From positions 186,001-250,000 of the forward strand of contig JYJN01000172.1 in NCBI GenBank assembly GCA_003263845.1: 64,000 bases of DNA, read 5' to 3'. A model generated the notes under the pieces. That model was given only the letters and a program-made list of their open reading frames with translations, searched no databases and was not told the origin of the DNA. The position numbers and the translations under genes are program-made. Below, piece by piece: positions 28,367-38,324 of the stretch. Within the stretch, counting starts at the first letter, position 1, and every line of letters starts with the position of its first letter. This DNA is from Vibrio aestivus (GTDB taxonomy: Bacteria; Pseudomonadota; Gammaproteobacteria; Enterobacterales; Vibrionaceae).

Positions 28367-29383
28367 CTACTCTTCAGGGTAACCATTCGGATTGTTTGAC
28401 TGCCAACGCCAACTGTCAGCACTCATCTCTAGCAGTGTCCTTTTCGTAAACCAACCTAGCTCATCACGTGCCTTTGATGGGTCAGCCCAATACTCAGCGA
28501 TATCTCCAGCTCGGCGAGGACAAATTTCATAAGGGATCTCTCTCCCAGAAGCTTTTTCAAATGCACAGACAACTTCTAAAACACTGTACCCTTTACCGCC
28601 ACCTAAATTATATACGTGGTAACCTGACTTTTTTCCTACTTTATTAAGGGCAGCTAAATGTCCTTCGGACAAGTCTTCAACATGAATATAATCACGAACT
28701 CCAGTACCATCAATAGTCTCATAGTCGTCACCAAACACGGATAGTTTAGCTCGACGGCCGACCGCTACTTGAGACACAAAGGGCATCAAATTGTTTGGAA
28801 TGCCTTGGGGATCTTCACCAAGTAAACCAGAGGAATGTGAACCGACAGGATTAAAATAACGGAGTATTGTAATACTCCAATCTTTATTTGCAGCTTGGAA
28901 GTCTTCTAAGCATTCTTCAACCATTCGTTTACTTCTACCATAAGGGCTCATTGGAGCGGTAGAGAAATCTTCAGTGATCGGAACGGTATCAGGTTCACCA
29001 TACACCGTAGCAGATGAAGAAAATACCAATGTGTTAACTTCGGTCTCTCGCATTGCGTCTACTAACACAAGCGTACCATTAACATTAATATCGTAGTACT
29101 CAAGTGGCTTTTCGACGGAGTCTCCAACCGCTTTAAGGCCTGCAAAATGAATTACCGCATCAATATTGTGCTCACTCAACGTTTGAACCAATAATTTTCG
29201 GTCTCTCACATCACCTCGAACAAAAATAGGCTTAACGCCAGATATCTCTTTAATTCTTTGAAGTACAGTAGATTTACTGTTGTCTAAGTTATCTAAAATA
29301 ACAGGCGTCATGCCAGATTCGATTAATTGAACACAGGTGTGGCTGCCAATGTAACCCATACCACCAGTTACTAATACATTCAT
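28367..29383 (-). CDS. galE: UDP-glucose 4-epimerase
   Basis: Interconverts UDP-glucose and UDP-galactose. 338 residues, standard. Visible are the NAD-binding GGMGYIGSHT, IHFAGLKAVGDSVEKPLEYY, the catalytic SSSATVYG Ser/Thr region, YGRSKRMVEE (Tyr-x3-Lys), and LRYFNPVGSH. Other gal genes are not adjacent. It lies 52 bases downstream of the diguanylate cyclase gene in the same direction and might be read through from that operon, but it may have its own promoter. Confidence 0.95.
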   Translation of the reverse strand: MNVLVTGGMGYIGSHTCVQLIESGMTPVILDNLDNSKSTVLQRIKEISGVKPIFVRGDVRDRKLLVQTLSEHNIDAVIHFAGLKAVGDSVEKPLEYYDINVNGTLVLVDAMRETEVNTLVFSSSATVYGEPDTVPITEDFSTAPMSPYGRSKRMVEECLEDFQAANKDWSITILRYFNPVGSHSSGLLGEDPQGIPNNLMPFVSQVAVGRRAKLSVFGDDYETIDGTGVRDYIHVEDLSEGHLAALNKVGKKSGYHVYNLGGGKGYSVLEVVCAFEKASGREIPYEICPRRAGDIAEYWADPSKARDELGWFTKRTLLEMSADSWRWQSNNPNGYPEE

Positions 29384-29435
29384 AAATAAAGCCTTATTTT
29401 AATTTGACGCAATATTACCAACAAGTGACATTCAA

Positions 29436-31427
29436 TTAAAAGCCTGTATTCGCTTGAGATTGACTAACTTCAACAACAAAGCGTCCCTTACCTTCAGTTT
29501 TAGCCTGATACATTGCAGTGTCAGCCGTTTTCATGATCGTGTCGATGGAATAACCCGGGTGAACGACGTGGAATACACCAATACTCACACCGACTTTCAT
29601 TTCACGACCTCGATAAACAATAGGGTTAGAAAGTACGCTCACCAGTTCTTCTGCAAGAATGGTTACCGTATCAACGTCAGATGAATGAACAATGACAACA
29701 AATTCGTCCCCCGATAAACGTGCGACCGTATCGGCTGCGAGAGTTTTCGACAACAAGCGGTCTGCCACCTGTTTTAACACTTCGTCACCCGCATCATGGC
29801 CATAATTATCATTGACCTGTTTAAAGCCATCTAAATCTAAATATAACAGTGCGAATGGCTGGAAATAATTCGCCTCGCGCCCTATTAAACTTTCCAGCTC
29901 ACGGTTTAAATGGGAACGATTCGCCAATCCTGTCAAGGAATCATGATGAGCTAAGTATTCTAATCGCTCCATTTCTTTCAGGTTCGACATGTCTGATAAG
30001 ATGAATACCCAATCGTAAGAGCCCTCCTTTTCCAAGTTTAATAATCGGCTTACACGAGCAAAAATTGGGACTGAGTGACCATCTTTATGGTGCTCCCAAA
30101 TTTCTCCTTGCCAGTGACCAAAATTCAAAACGGCTTCTTGAATATCTGCCATCATCGCGCCAAATTGTTTCCATTGAAAAATGTCTTCAGGACGCTTTTC
30201 AATCAACAATTCTTGCTCATAACCTAACAATCGTGTGACTGCAGGATTTGCAATACTGATCTCACCGTCGCAGTTAATCACGAGCAATCCATCTTGGCTA
30301 CTTTCAAACACGCTAGCCGCAAGTCTTTGTCTATTCCGAGCTTGCTCTGCTTCCGTTACATCTAAGACAGCAAATAGGTACAAATTCTGTTTTGTTAGCT
30401 TACGACAGCTCACTCGAATCAGTTGTTTTTTGCCAAAGACATCGTTGACGCGTAGTAGCTTGTCGTCAAATTCTCGCCCTAGATTTAATGCTGAAGACAA
30501 AAATACGCTTTCTTCTGACTTTATTAAATCAAGAAGTCGTATCCCTTGTAAGTAGTGATGTGTGCATTTAAACACATCCGTCGTAGAAGCGTTAAAGTGT
30601 TCCACAATACCACGCTCATTCACCACTAGGAGCGCGTGTTGAACTGCCTCAATCACCTCGTTTGCAAAAAACTTTTCTTGCTCTAATTTGTCAAGTGTAA
30701 AAGCAACTTGTGTATCTCGTTGAGAGATTCTCTCAAGCATAATATTGAACGCCGAAACGAGGTCGCCAATTTCGTCCTGAGCCCCTAATGGTATTTTGGT
30801 TTGTTGACCTTTACGTTCGATGACACTTTGAGTCGCACGGTTCAATGCATAGACAGGTTTGATAATGAAGCGTTGTACCGCCATATATAAGACCGTCGAT
30901 GATAAAGTAAGTAGCACCAAATACAAGATGGCATTATCAATGGAGTCTTGGTAGATATCATCGAAACTGCCCTTACCTACCGTGAGGTTAAGGTGGGCAA
31001 TAGTTTCACCTTCAATGGTTACTGGAACTTTAAGAAAAATGTATGTTTCACCAAAAATGAATGATTTCTCTTCTAGCTCACTTTGTTGGCTACTCGAAAG
31101 GTTGGGGAGACGAGTTAAGTTCGTTCTGTATTGAGAGAACTCTGCCCCATCTACGGTGACCAAATTCGCACGTACAATCTCATCATCAGCGGAAAAAGCG
31201 TCCATAACTTGTGATGCTGTATAGGCATCGTGGAACAAAATCGCGCCTTGTAAGTTAAACGCGACACCGCTCGCAAGGGCTGTGACTCGTTCAATAACAT
31301 GGGATTTTTGTGCTTCATGAGCGCGACTGAAGCTATACACCTGTGAGACTACAAAAATCAGGCCGGTAAAAAATATGATTGGAAGGATCAGTTTCGTCCT
31401 CAAAGAGGCGCGCTTAAACAAACTCAT
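29436..31427 (-). CDS. Membrane diguanylate cyclase with HAMP, two PAS and GGDEF domains
   Basis: 663 residues. N-terminal membrane segment (KLILPIIFFTGLIFVVSQVY), a periplasmic domain of about 125 residues, second membrane segment (LYLVLLTLSSTVLYMAV), HAMP, two PAS-like domains (about 255-360 and 370-490), then a GGDEF domain (LAHHDSLTGLANRSHLNRE, LYLDLDGFKQVNDNYGHDAGD, active-site RLSGDEFV). The SGDEF variant of the signature is catalytically competent in many enzymes, so c-di-GMP synthesis is expected. The start overlaps the stop of the upstream yfiR-like gene by one base. By analogy with YfiN it is probably restrained by the periplasmic YfiR-like partner. Confidence 0.9.
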   Translation of the reverse strand: MSLFKRASLRTKLILPIIFFTGLIFVVSQVYSFSRAHEAQKSHVIERVTALASGVAFNLQGAILFHDAYTASQVMDAFSADDEIVRANLVTVDGAEFSQYRTNLTRLPNLSSSQQSELEEKSFIFGETYIFLKVPVTIEGETIAHLNLTVGKGSFDDIYQDSIDNAILYLVLLTLSSTVLYMAVQRFIIKPVYALNRATQSVIERKGQQTKIPLGAQDEIGDLVSAFNIMLERISQRDTQVAFTLDKLEQEKFFANEVIEAVQHALLVVNERGIVEHFNASTTDVFKCTHHYLQGIRLLDLIKSEESVFLSSALNLGREFDDKLLRVNDVFGKKQLIRVSCRKLTKQNLYLFAVLDVTEAEQARNRQRLAASVFESSQDGLLVINCDGEISIANPAVTRLLGYEQELLIEKRPEDIFQWKQFGAMMADIQEAVLNFGHWQGEIWEHHKDGHSVPIFARVSRLLNLEKEGSYDWVFILSDMSNLKEMERLEYLAHHDSLTGLANRSHLNRELESLIGREANYFQPFALLYLDLDGFKQVNDNYGHDAGDEVLKQVADRLLSKTLAADTVARLSGDEFVVIVHSSDVDTVTILAEELVSVLSNPIVYRGREMKVGVSIGVFHVVHPGYSIDTIMKTADTAMYQAKTEGKGRFVVEVSQSQANTGF

Positions 31428-31924
31428 TACGGCTCCTCCTCAATAATCGAAACTCGCATCAAGTTGGCAGACAGCCGATAATTGCCAATATTTGAAGTCC
31501 TAACTTTGGGTTTAATCTGTTTATTTACAGTAACAAGTTCAATAGCTCCACCGTATCGAGTGAAATTGAGCACGTCTCCCACGGTAACGATTTCCTTAGG
31601 GACGTTTTGCAGCCTTTTGAGGCTGTTAGGCGTTGAAATATAGACAATATCACATTCGAAAGAGGATTTTTCAGCGAGTACCAGAGGCAACTGCCGAATC
31701 GTTTTGTTTTCTATAATTTCCTCTAATGTCTGCCTGACTCTGCCATCGTCAGGCACGCAAAATCGGATTTGTTGCATCAGATGTTCATCTTTCCAATGGA
31801 CAAAATTTGCAATACGAAAAAGATAGACCGCCTTAATCTGCTCTGGCGTGTACGTTTGTGCGCTCATAGCAGCAATAGGAAATAGAAATGATATTGCGGT
31901 CAGGATAATCAACCTAAAAGTCAT
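31427..31924 (-). CDS. YfiR-like periplasmic protein (DUF4154)
   Basis: 165 residues with a signal peptide (AISFLFPIAAMSA then QTYTPEQ) followed by the family start IKAVYLFRIANFVHWKDE and the core IVYIS, VTVGDVLNFTRYGGAIELV. In Pseudomonas the YfiR protein inhibits the diguanylate cyclase YfiN from the periplasm. Here the gene overlaps the TonB-dependent receptor gene by 11 bases and the cyclase gene by one base, an arrangement that implies joint function. A disulfide-forming Cys pair (FCVPD, FECDI) is visible. Confidence 0.85.
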   Translation of the reverse strand: MTFRLIILTAISFLFPIAAMSAQTYTPEQIKAVYLFRIANFVHWKDEHLMQQIRFCVPDDGRVRQTLEEIIENKTIRQLPLVLAEKSSFECDIVYISTPNSLKRLQNVPKEIVTVGDVLNFTRYGGAIELVTVNKQIKPKVRTSNIGNYRLSANLMRVSIIEEEP

Positions 31925-33940
31925 GAGAGACCCTTAAATACGCTATTTGATCATTACTCTGACCTGATCGAGTTTGCCTCCAATCGGCTGAATATTCTTC
32001 GTCAAAGAGGTTTTGGACAACCGCTTCAAACATTGGCGCGTGAGGGTGCTTTTGCCAGACTAAACGAGTGTCAAAGGTTACGTAATTGGGCATTTTCCCA
32101 TACAGACCTCCATACTCCAATATTTGCCCTTTGGCGATGACATCCAGCTGCCATTGAGCATTTATTTGCCACAGGCTTTGAATCGTCGCGAGATGCTTGT
32201 GATCGATTGAGTACCAGTTACTTTCTCCTATAGAAGAGTTACCAACGCCATCCCAACTGTGTTCAGCTGATAGATAAGTGTAATTTGCAAACACTTGATA
32301 GTTTGACGACAAAACATACTGAGTAGCGAGCTCCAGCCCGTAGGTATCGACTTTATAAGTATCAATATAATTAACGCCTACTACGTGAGGATATCGACTA
32401 TCAAACCAGTTAGGGCCTAAGCCTTTAACATTATCGTGCTTAGTCATAAATACAGTAGTATCAACATCAAAGTTACTACCTTGATAACGATAACCAACTT
32501 CCGTTGTTATCGCACTTTCTACATCAAGATCATCCACTGAACGACTTGCCACCGCCTTCGCACTATTAGGGCTTGTCAGGTAATTTTGAATATAGATGGT
32601 CGAGGAATCAGCATAAGAGGGAGAAGTCACAGCCCGTCCGATACCCGCCCATATCGAATGGTTTGAGTCTAACGAATATAAGCCCCTCAGCTGAGGTTGT
32701 AATTCAAAGGTATTTTTATGTTCGAAGTACTCAGCCTTAATACCGAATATAGTATGGAATCGTTCCGTCCAATAGTAGTCCGATTGTCCAAATAGACTGA
32801 CCAAAGAGTCGACTTCTTTCTCAGTAGTCGCCGCACGCACGTAGAAAGGTAAATTAAAGAAATCAATATCATCGACATGTTGAGAGTATGAAACTTCGAT
32901 CAATCGATAACCCATGCCGTAATTCAACCTGTGATTGTCACTAAGCTGAGTAACGTAGGTGGCATCAAGATCTATCGTTTTGTAATCTCCAGGAGAATCT
33001 AAGGCTTCTTCATTGTTGGAGGCCGCCCACACGCCATAACTACTTGTTGTGCGGTCGCTTATTGATTGTTCGACTAAAAATTGAACATAGGAAGAGTGAC
33101 TTTCTATTTTATACTGCTGAGGAGAAAGACTAGAGAGCTCTCCGAAATCATCATAGTGGACCATTAACCCCGGCTGGTTAAAGTCACTCGTCTCCCCCCA
33201 AGCCTAAACACCCAATTACGATCACTTTGTTGGTTTTCAAATACTAAGCCAGCTGAACGCTTCGTTATCATGACATCCGAGTTATTGGAGTACACGTCAT
33301 TCTTAACTTGTTTGTAATAAGCCCTAGCCGCAATGTCTTGATTAAACTGCAAGCCGTGTCTAAAGCTTGTATTGTAATTACCCGATCCCGAGAATGTCCC
33401 TTGCGCGTAAGTACCCAAAGTATCATAAGCGGACTTAGTGATAATGTTGATAACACCGTTAACTGCATTGCCACCCCAAACGGAACCACCCGGCCCTCTC
33501 AATACTTCTATGCGGTCTATGTCTTGTAAAATGTAATCGATGTCCGACCAATACACGCCGCCATAGACAGGGCTAAACAGGCTTCGTCCATCCATCAAGA
33601 CCAGCATTTTGTTATAAAGCCCATCGTGGAATCCACGGGCCGAAACTATAGATTCATGTTCACTAAACTTAGTGACATTCAAGCCCGGAACCAGCGCCAA
33701 GGCTTCGGCAATGGTTCTAGCACCGCTGCGATTGATGCGATCTGAATCTAGAACATATACAGCTGCTGGAATATCAGTCAGCTTCTGTGACGCTTTTGAC
33801 GCCGTTTTCATTTCAACACTAAGCAATGACAACTCTTCGATGCTCAGATCCATCAATTCATCGAGGGAATCGTTTGCTAGCAAACAAGTACCGTAAGACA
33901 CGGCGATTAGGGGAAAGGTGCTTTTAACTAACTTATACAT
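31914..33940 (-). CDS. TonB-dependent receptor-like outer-membrane protein (one frameshift)
   Basis: About 675 residues. Signal peptide (FPLIAVSYGTCLLA), a short N-terminal LMDLSIEELSLLSVEM segment resembling a TonB box region, plug domain (IPAAVYVLDSDRI, LALVPGLNV, SARGFHDGLYNKMLVLMDGR, RIEVLRGPGGSVWGGNAVNG) and a beta barrel ending in YLRVSHDF with the terminal aromatic. The frame breaks near 33190, where one G is missing from a G run; restoring it gives LGGETSDFNQPGLMVHYDD. The substrate is unknown; no siderophore or vitamin genes are adjacent. It is the first gene of an operon with a YfiR-like gene and a diguanylate cyclase, suggesting a signalling receptor. Confidence 0.87.
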
Positions 33941-34109
33941 TCAATGCTACGTGTTTCGAATATGTGACTAGTATTCCATGATTAATCTATCAAGAGTATA
34001 TAGGACATCGTATTTTTTAGTCGATTAGTTACTAAACTTGAATTTGATCACTGTTTATATACAAAATTTATAACATCGTTCGTGAAGTGAAAAATAAACC
34101 AAGACAACA

Positions 34110-34853
34110 ATGAATAAACGATCAATCCGGTTAAACTGCGATATGGGCGAGAGCTTTGGCACTTGGGTTATGGGCCAAGATGATAAGGTCATGCCCCACA
34201 TTGACATGGCCAATATTGCCTGTGGGTTTCATGCTTCCGATCCTAGTGTCATGAGCCAGACAATTGAATTGGCTAACGCCCATAACGTTGAAATTGGGGC
34301 TCATCCCAGCTATCCCGATCTCCAAGGGTTTGGCCGTCGCTCAATGGCTATCGACCCTTGCCAACTAACAGATTTAATCATATATCAAATTGGGGCACTT
34401 GAAGGGTTATGCCGGAGCAGAGGCTCTCAAGTTCAATACGTAAAGCCCCATGGCGCTCTTTACAATGACATGCTTAAAGATGAACAGATTTTTGAAGCTG
34501 TTGTAGATGCTGTCTCTTGTTTTAACATTCCGCTTATGCTTCTCGCAAGGCAAGACAACCAGGCTTTATTGGAAATTGCCGATAACTATGATGTACCACT
34601 ATTGTTTGAAGCGTTTGCTGATCGCGCATACATGGACGACGGCTCTCTCGCCCCGCGAACTTTGAAAGGCGCTGTGTTAACTGATGAAGAAGCTATCTTA
34701 GAACAAGTGAGACTAATAAACGTCCACAAAGAAGTCATATCTATAAATGGCAATCGAGTTGAACTTGAGGCTGATACACTGTGTGTTCACGGTGATAACG
34801 ATGAATCCATTAAGCTCATCGAATCCATTGCAGAAATTTTGGAGGAAGAATGA
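34110..34853 (+). CDS. pxpA: 5-oxoprolinase subunit PxpA (LamB/YcsF family)
   Basis: Subunit of the ATP-dependent 5-oxoprolinase that opens pyroglutamate to glutamate. 247 residues with the family start LNCDMGESFGTW and the motifs ANIACGFHASDP, GAHPSYPD, YVKPHGALYND and EAFADRAYMDDGSLAPR. First of pxpABC; its stop overlaps the pxpB start by four bases. Confidence 0.94.
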   Translation: MNKRSIRLNCDMGESFGTWVMGQDDKVMPHIDMANIACGFHASDPSVMSQTIELANAHNVEIGAHPSYPDLQGFGRRSMAIDPCQLTDLIIYQIGALEGLCRSRGSQVQYVKPHGALYNDMLKDEQIFEAVVDAVSCFNIPLMLLARQDNQALLEIADNYDVPLLFEAFADRAYMDDGSLAPRTLKGAVLTDEEAILEQVRLINVHKEVISINGNRVELEADTLCVHGDNDESIKLIESIAEILEEE

Positions 34854-35557
34854 CTCCGAACTTTTCACTAGAGCCGATTGCAGAATGCAGCTTGATTATT
34901 CGGTTTGAATCCCAACCACACATTCAGATGCCACAACACATAAGCCGTGTGGCCAACATTCTTCAAGTAGAGCTTGAGGAATATATCATGAATATTACGC
35001 CATCGTTCTCGACAATTCTAATCGACTACTTACCGCATCGAGTGACCATATTTGAGTTTTTCCAGCGGATTGAAAATATTGTGTTGGAATGTCATATAGA
35101 AAATAACATTCAAGCTGCAGTCATTAACCTGCCTGTTTTTTACCATGACAGTGTTGGACTCGACCTAAAGCGCTATTACGACAGAGGCCTCACGCTCGAC
35201 CATGTGATTGAACAACATACAAAACCTACCTATCAAACGGCAGCAATTGGATTTGCTCCTGGATTTGCTTTTCAAGAGGGCGTACTTGAAACCTTGTCTC
35301 TACCTCGGCTAGTAACCCCGAGGTTAGAGGTAGCCAAAGGGAGTGTCGCCATAGCAGGAACACAAACGGCCATCTATCCTGATCGTTCTCCAGGTGGCTG
35401 GAACATTATTGGCAACTGCCCTATTGATCTCTATTGTCCAAACTCAATGCCAATGACCCCGTTTGGCGTTGGCGGTCAAGTCAAATTCTTTTCAATTGGC
35501 GAGGCTCGATATCAAGAGTTAAAGGGTTGCAGCTTTAGGGAGTTCATTGGTGATTAA
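34850..35557 (+). CDS. pxpB: 5-oxoprolinase subunit PxpB (KipI family)
   Basis: 235 residues, allophanate-hydrolase subunit 1-like. The motif IGFAPGFAFQEG, followed by LPRLVTPRLEVAKGSVAIAG and YPDRSPGGWNIIG, is diagnostic. Coupled to pxpA upstream and overlapping the pxpC start downstream. In Bacillus a homologue (KipI) inhibits a sensor kinase, but the complete pxpABC set here favours pyroglutamate catabolism. Confidence 0.94.
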   Translation: MTPNFSLEPIAECSLIIRFESQPHIQMPQHISRVANILQVELEEYIMNITPSFSTILIDYLPHRVTIFEFFQRIENIVLECHIENNIQAAVINLPVFYHDSVGLDLKRYYDRGLTLDHVIEQHTKPTYQTAAIGFAPGFAFQEGVLETLSLPRLVTPRLEVAKGSVAIAGTQTAIYPDRSPGGWNIIGNCPIDLYCPNSMPMTPFGVGGQVKFFSIGEARYQELKGCSFREFIGD

Positions 35558-36486
35558 CACTCATTCGTTAACGGTACTTAAGCCGGGTGCTTTAAGCCTG
35601 ATTCAAGATTTTTGGACGTTTTGGCGTCGCTCAGTTTGGTATAACCCAAGGCGGGCCCGTTGATGACTACGCCTACAGTTGGGCTAATTACCTGCTTGAC
35701 AATCCAGTGAACTGCCCAACCATTGAGATTACTCTAGGACAAGCCGCCTTTCGGATAAACAAGAGATGCAAGCTCGCTATCGCTGGGGGTGATCTCAATG
35801 CCAAGCTCGATGGTAAACCTATTGCGAACTGGGCAAGCTTTACCGCACACTCAGGGCAAGTTCTGTCTTTTTCACTCGCTAGAAACGGGTTAAGAAGCTA
35901 CCTTGCAGTAAAAGGTGGCTTTTTTCTCACACCGCAACTTGGGAGTGTGAGCACAGTACAAAGGGACCTCTTGGGAGGAATCCACAAAGACGGACGCCCT
36001 TTAGAAAGTGATGACACATTGCTCTTCCATCATCACGACGTCCCACAGCTCAATTCTGAAATGACTTTTCGTTTTCGCCCCGATTACAATCGCCCAATTG
36101 AGCTTAGGGTAATTGAAAGCTATCAAAGTGACGCTTTTTCAGAATCGAGCTTAAATCGATTTTATTCCAACACTTTCCGAGTTGGCCAAAATAGCAACCG
36201 TATGGGATATCGACTCGAAGGAGAACCGATTCAGGGGCCTGACTTACATTTGAAGAGTGAAGGAATTGCACTTGGCAGTATTCAGATCCCACCAGACGGT
36301 CAGCCAATTATTTTGCTAAATGATAGACAAACCATTGGCGGCTACCCAAAAGTTGGATGCGTCGCTCGAATCGATTTACCTCGTTTAGCCCAAGCGAAGC
36401 CCGGACAACAAGTGACATTCGTCAAAGGAGACTTACTTGGGCTACAAGAAGTATGGAGTCAATGGGCTCGCTTCTTCGGTTATTAG
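35550..36486 (+). CDS. pxpC: 5-oxoprolinase subunit PxpC (one frameshift)
   Basis: Biotin-dependent-carboxyltransferase-like subunit, about 312 residues. GTG 35550 overlaps the pxpB stop, giving NTHSLTVLKPGALSLIQD. An extra T near 35612 breaks the frame; removing it gives DFGRFGVAQFGITQGGPVDD, which is strongly conserved. Further motifs: AIAGGDLNAKLDG, SNRMGYRLEG, SEGIALGSIQIPPDGQPI and DRQTIGGYPK. Last gene of the operon. Confidence 0.92.
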
Positions 36487-36564
36487 CTAAACAAAGACCC
36501 ACTTTCTACTCAAAAGTGGGTCTAATAGATAAGTTCTCTCACAGGTTGCCTATGTGCGCCACAA

Positions 36565-38010
36565 CTAGGCTTCCCCAACTGTCATCGCAAGCTCAATTGG
36601 GTATTGTCGCTGTTTAGCCAATTCTATCGCTTTTTGTTCAACCTGCTCATGTGAAAGCGACATAGATATTGGATGATCTTGTTCAATTTCACCAATGCTG
36701 GTCTCCCTATTTATAAGCTTCCACCTTTCTGAAATCTTATAAGCAGCTGGCAATGCTGATGAACCTTTAACAATCTCAAGCCTCGCATAACGATCACCTT
36801 CGAAACTGACATCCGCAGCACGCAATGTCTCATCGTCTCCCGGAATTTGCTGTGCACCAAACAATGGCTTGCCGCAACGAACTGCATTTTTATACGGTGG
36901 GATAAATTGACTCACGTGATCAATTGCCTTTTGGCTGCGAAACTCCATAGTCTGAGGCTGCCAACCACTTTGGATTTTGTCTTTAAGGCGAAGTGGCAAC
37001 TGTGGCTGAGATGTTTCGTTATTTGAAGCTACAAGGCCATCTTTAAACAAAGTAATATCTTCCGTCATACCATGTAGCTGGAAGATATTGCCCGCGTAAG
37101 GGGTTAACTGAGCCATGCCTGTTGGCGTACCACGCGGTCCATGGAAAATCACTTCCGGCCACTGTTGTTGACACGACTCCCACTGAGTCACGTAAGCGGC
37201 TTTGAACTCTACTAAGCGTTTTCTTGGGCGCTGCGCTAGATCATCGACTGTTCCGGTTTCAAATCCGCATGCATTGACTAAATAATCGGCATGTTCAATT
37301 TCATTCTCGCCGTTTCTATCAGTAGTAAATAGCTTCCAACCGCTTTCTGTTTCTTCTACTTTGCCTAGGGTTGTGCTCGTTCTTACTTTGCAGTTGGGTA
37401 AATGCTCGAGAGCAAGTGAAACACTAGCAGCTAAACGAAATACACTCCAGCCATACTCCTGTACAACAGCGACCGGATACTTTAGCGTTTCTAAGTCCAC
37501 ATTTTGCGCGAAGGGAATGACCCAGTCATCCAAGCCAGCAGGGTTGCTTGGCTGCTCCGAATGAGAAAGCGCGACCAACTCTTCATAGCTGTAAAGCTTA
37601 TAGTAAGTTTCTGGGTCTCCAATGACACGATTTCTCGGATCTTGATCAACAAGACACTGATACGCTTTTTTGATGGTTTCTAGACGCGGGACGATATCTA
37701 AAGGTTCTCCACCATCACTATGTGGAGTAGCAATGACAGTCGGCCTTTTGTTTAACGTAAAGGGATAGAGGCGCACTGTATTAATAGACTGCTCAAGCAG
37801 TTCGAGGCACTGCTGAAGATCGATTTCACGGTAAAGATTTCCACCAGCATGCAAATGGCAAATAGGCGGGCCACTGACTAGGCCATCACCCTTTTCTATC
37901 AAAAGCACTTCATTGCCCAGTTCGGCAAAGTGCAACGCTGCCGTTGCCCCAGCAACACCACCACCGACAACAGCAATTACTGGTTGTTTTTGTTTTTCTC
38001 GAGATAACAT
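36565..38010 (-). CDS. FAD-dependent oxidoreductase (DAO fold)
   Basis: 481 residues. The N-terminal dinucleotide-binding motif VVGGGVAGATAALHFAELG and the following acidic strand end (VLLIEKGD) mark FAD binding, and a second FAD-contact region reads YLVNACGFETGTVDD. Substrate cannot be inferred; the protein resembles a large uncharacterised group annotated as FAD-dependent oxidoreductase in vibrios. It is convergent with pxpABC and preceded by a 314-base intergenic region rich in DnaA-box-like sites. Confidence 0.82.
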   Translation of the reverse strand: MLSREKQKQPVIAVVGGGVAGATAALHFAELGNEVLLIEKGDGLVSGPPICHLHAGGNLYREIDLQQCLELLEQSINTVRLYPFTLNKRPTVIATPHSDGGEPLDIVPRLETIKKAYQCLVDQDPRNRVIGDPETYYKLYSYEELVALSHSEQPSNPAGLDDWVIPFAQNVDLETLKYPVAVVQEYGWSVFRLAASVSLALEHLPNCKVRTSTTLGKVEETESGWKLFTTDRNGENEIEHADYLVNACGFETGTVDDLAQRPRKRLVEFKAAYVTQWESCQQQWPEVIFHGPRGTPTGMAQLTPYAGNIFQLHGMTEDITLFKDGLVASNNETSQPQLPLRLKDKIQSGWQPQTMEFRSQKAIDHVSQFIPPYKNAVRCGKPLFGAQQIPGDDETLRAADVSFEGDRYARLEIVKGSSALPAAYKISERWKLINRETSIGEIEQDHPISMSLSHEQVEQKAIELAKQRQYPIELAMTVGEA

Positions 38011-38324
38011 TTCAATTAATAGTGAACAATTTACAGGGCAATTCTAAAACGAATACCCCAATCATAACACCCTCTTTTTTGTTACAGAGTCACTGAATTT
38101 CAATGACGAAAACAAGAAGAAAAAGTGAAAAAAAAACTTGACGCATAAAGTTCGCAATCAGGAAATTTCACAATTGTGAATAACATATTTCGTTAATAAC
38201 CGATGGATACAGGGCTGCAGACAAAGCAAGAGTTATCTACAGCCAAAGTTATCCAAAACTTTATCCACCGATTTTGTGGATAACTGAATAAATCCCCCAG
38301 TAAAAAGTCAGCTAAACGCTTTAT
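38011..38324. other. Intergenic region with a cluster of DnaA-box-like 9-mers
   Basis: A 314-base gap with no gene between two minus-strand genes. Two 9-mers match TTATNCACA exactly on the minus strand (38175-38183 and 38275-38283). Three more match TTATCCACA at 8 of 9 positions on the plus strand (38233-38241, 38249-38257, 38261-38269). A weaker one, TTATTTACA, is at 38321-38329, overlapping the end of the ABC permease gene. An A9 tract lies at about 38127-38137. Confidence 0.6.
38233..38283. promoter_or_regulatory. Cluster of four DnaA boxes
   Basis: TTATCTACA, TTATCCAAA, TTATCCACC and inverted TGTGGATAA occur within 51 bases, with start-to-start spacings of 16, 12 and 14. One is a perfect consensus box and three differ by one base. 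Such density is expected at origins, titration sites or DnaA-controlled promoters and is rarely random. Whether DnaA binds here is untested. Confidence 0.5.

Noticed and set aside
36565..38010. Assignment of the FAD oxidoreductase to pyroglutamate catabolism with pxpABC
   Set aside because: It is convergent, has its own upstream region and no substrate motif; proximity alone is insufficient.
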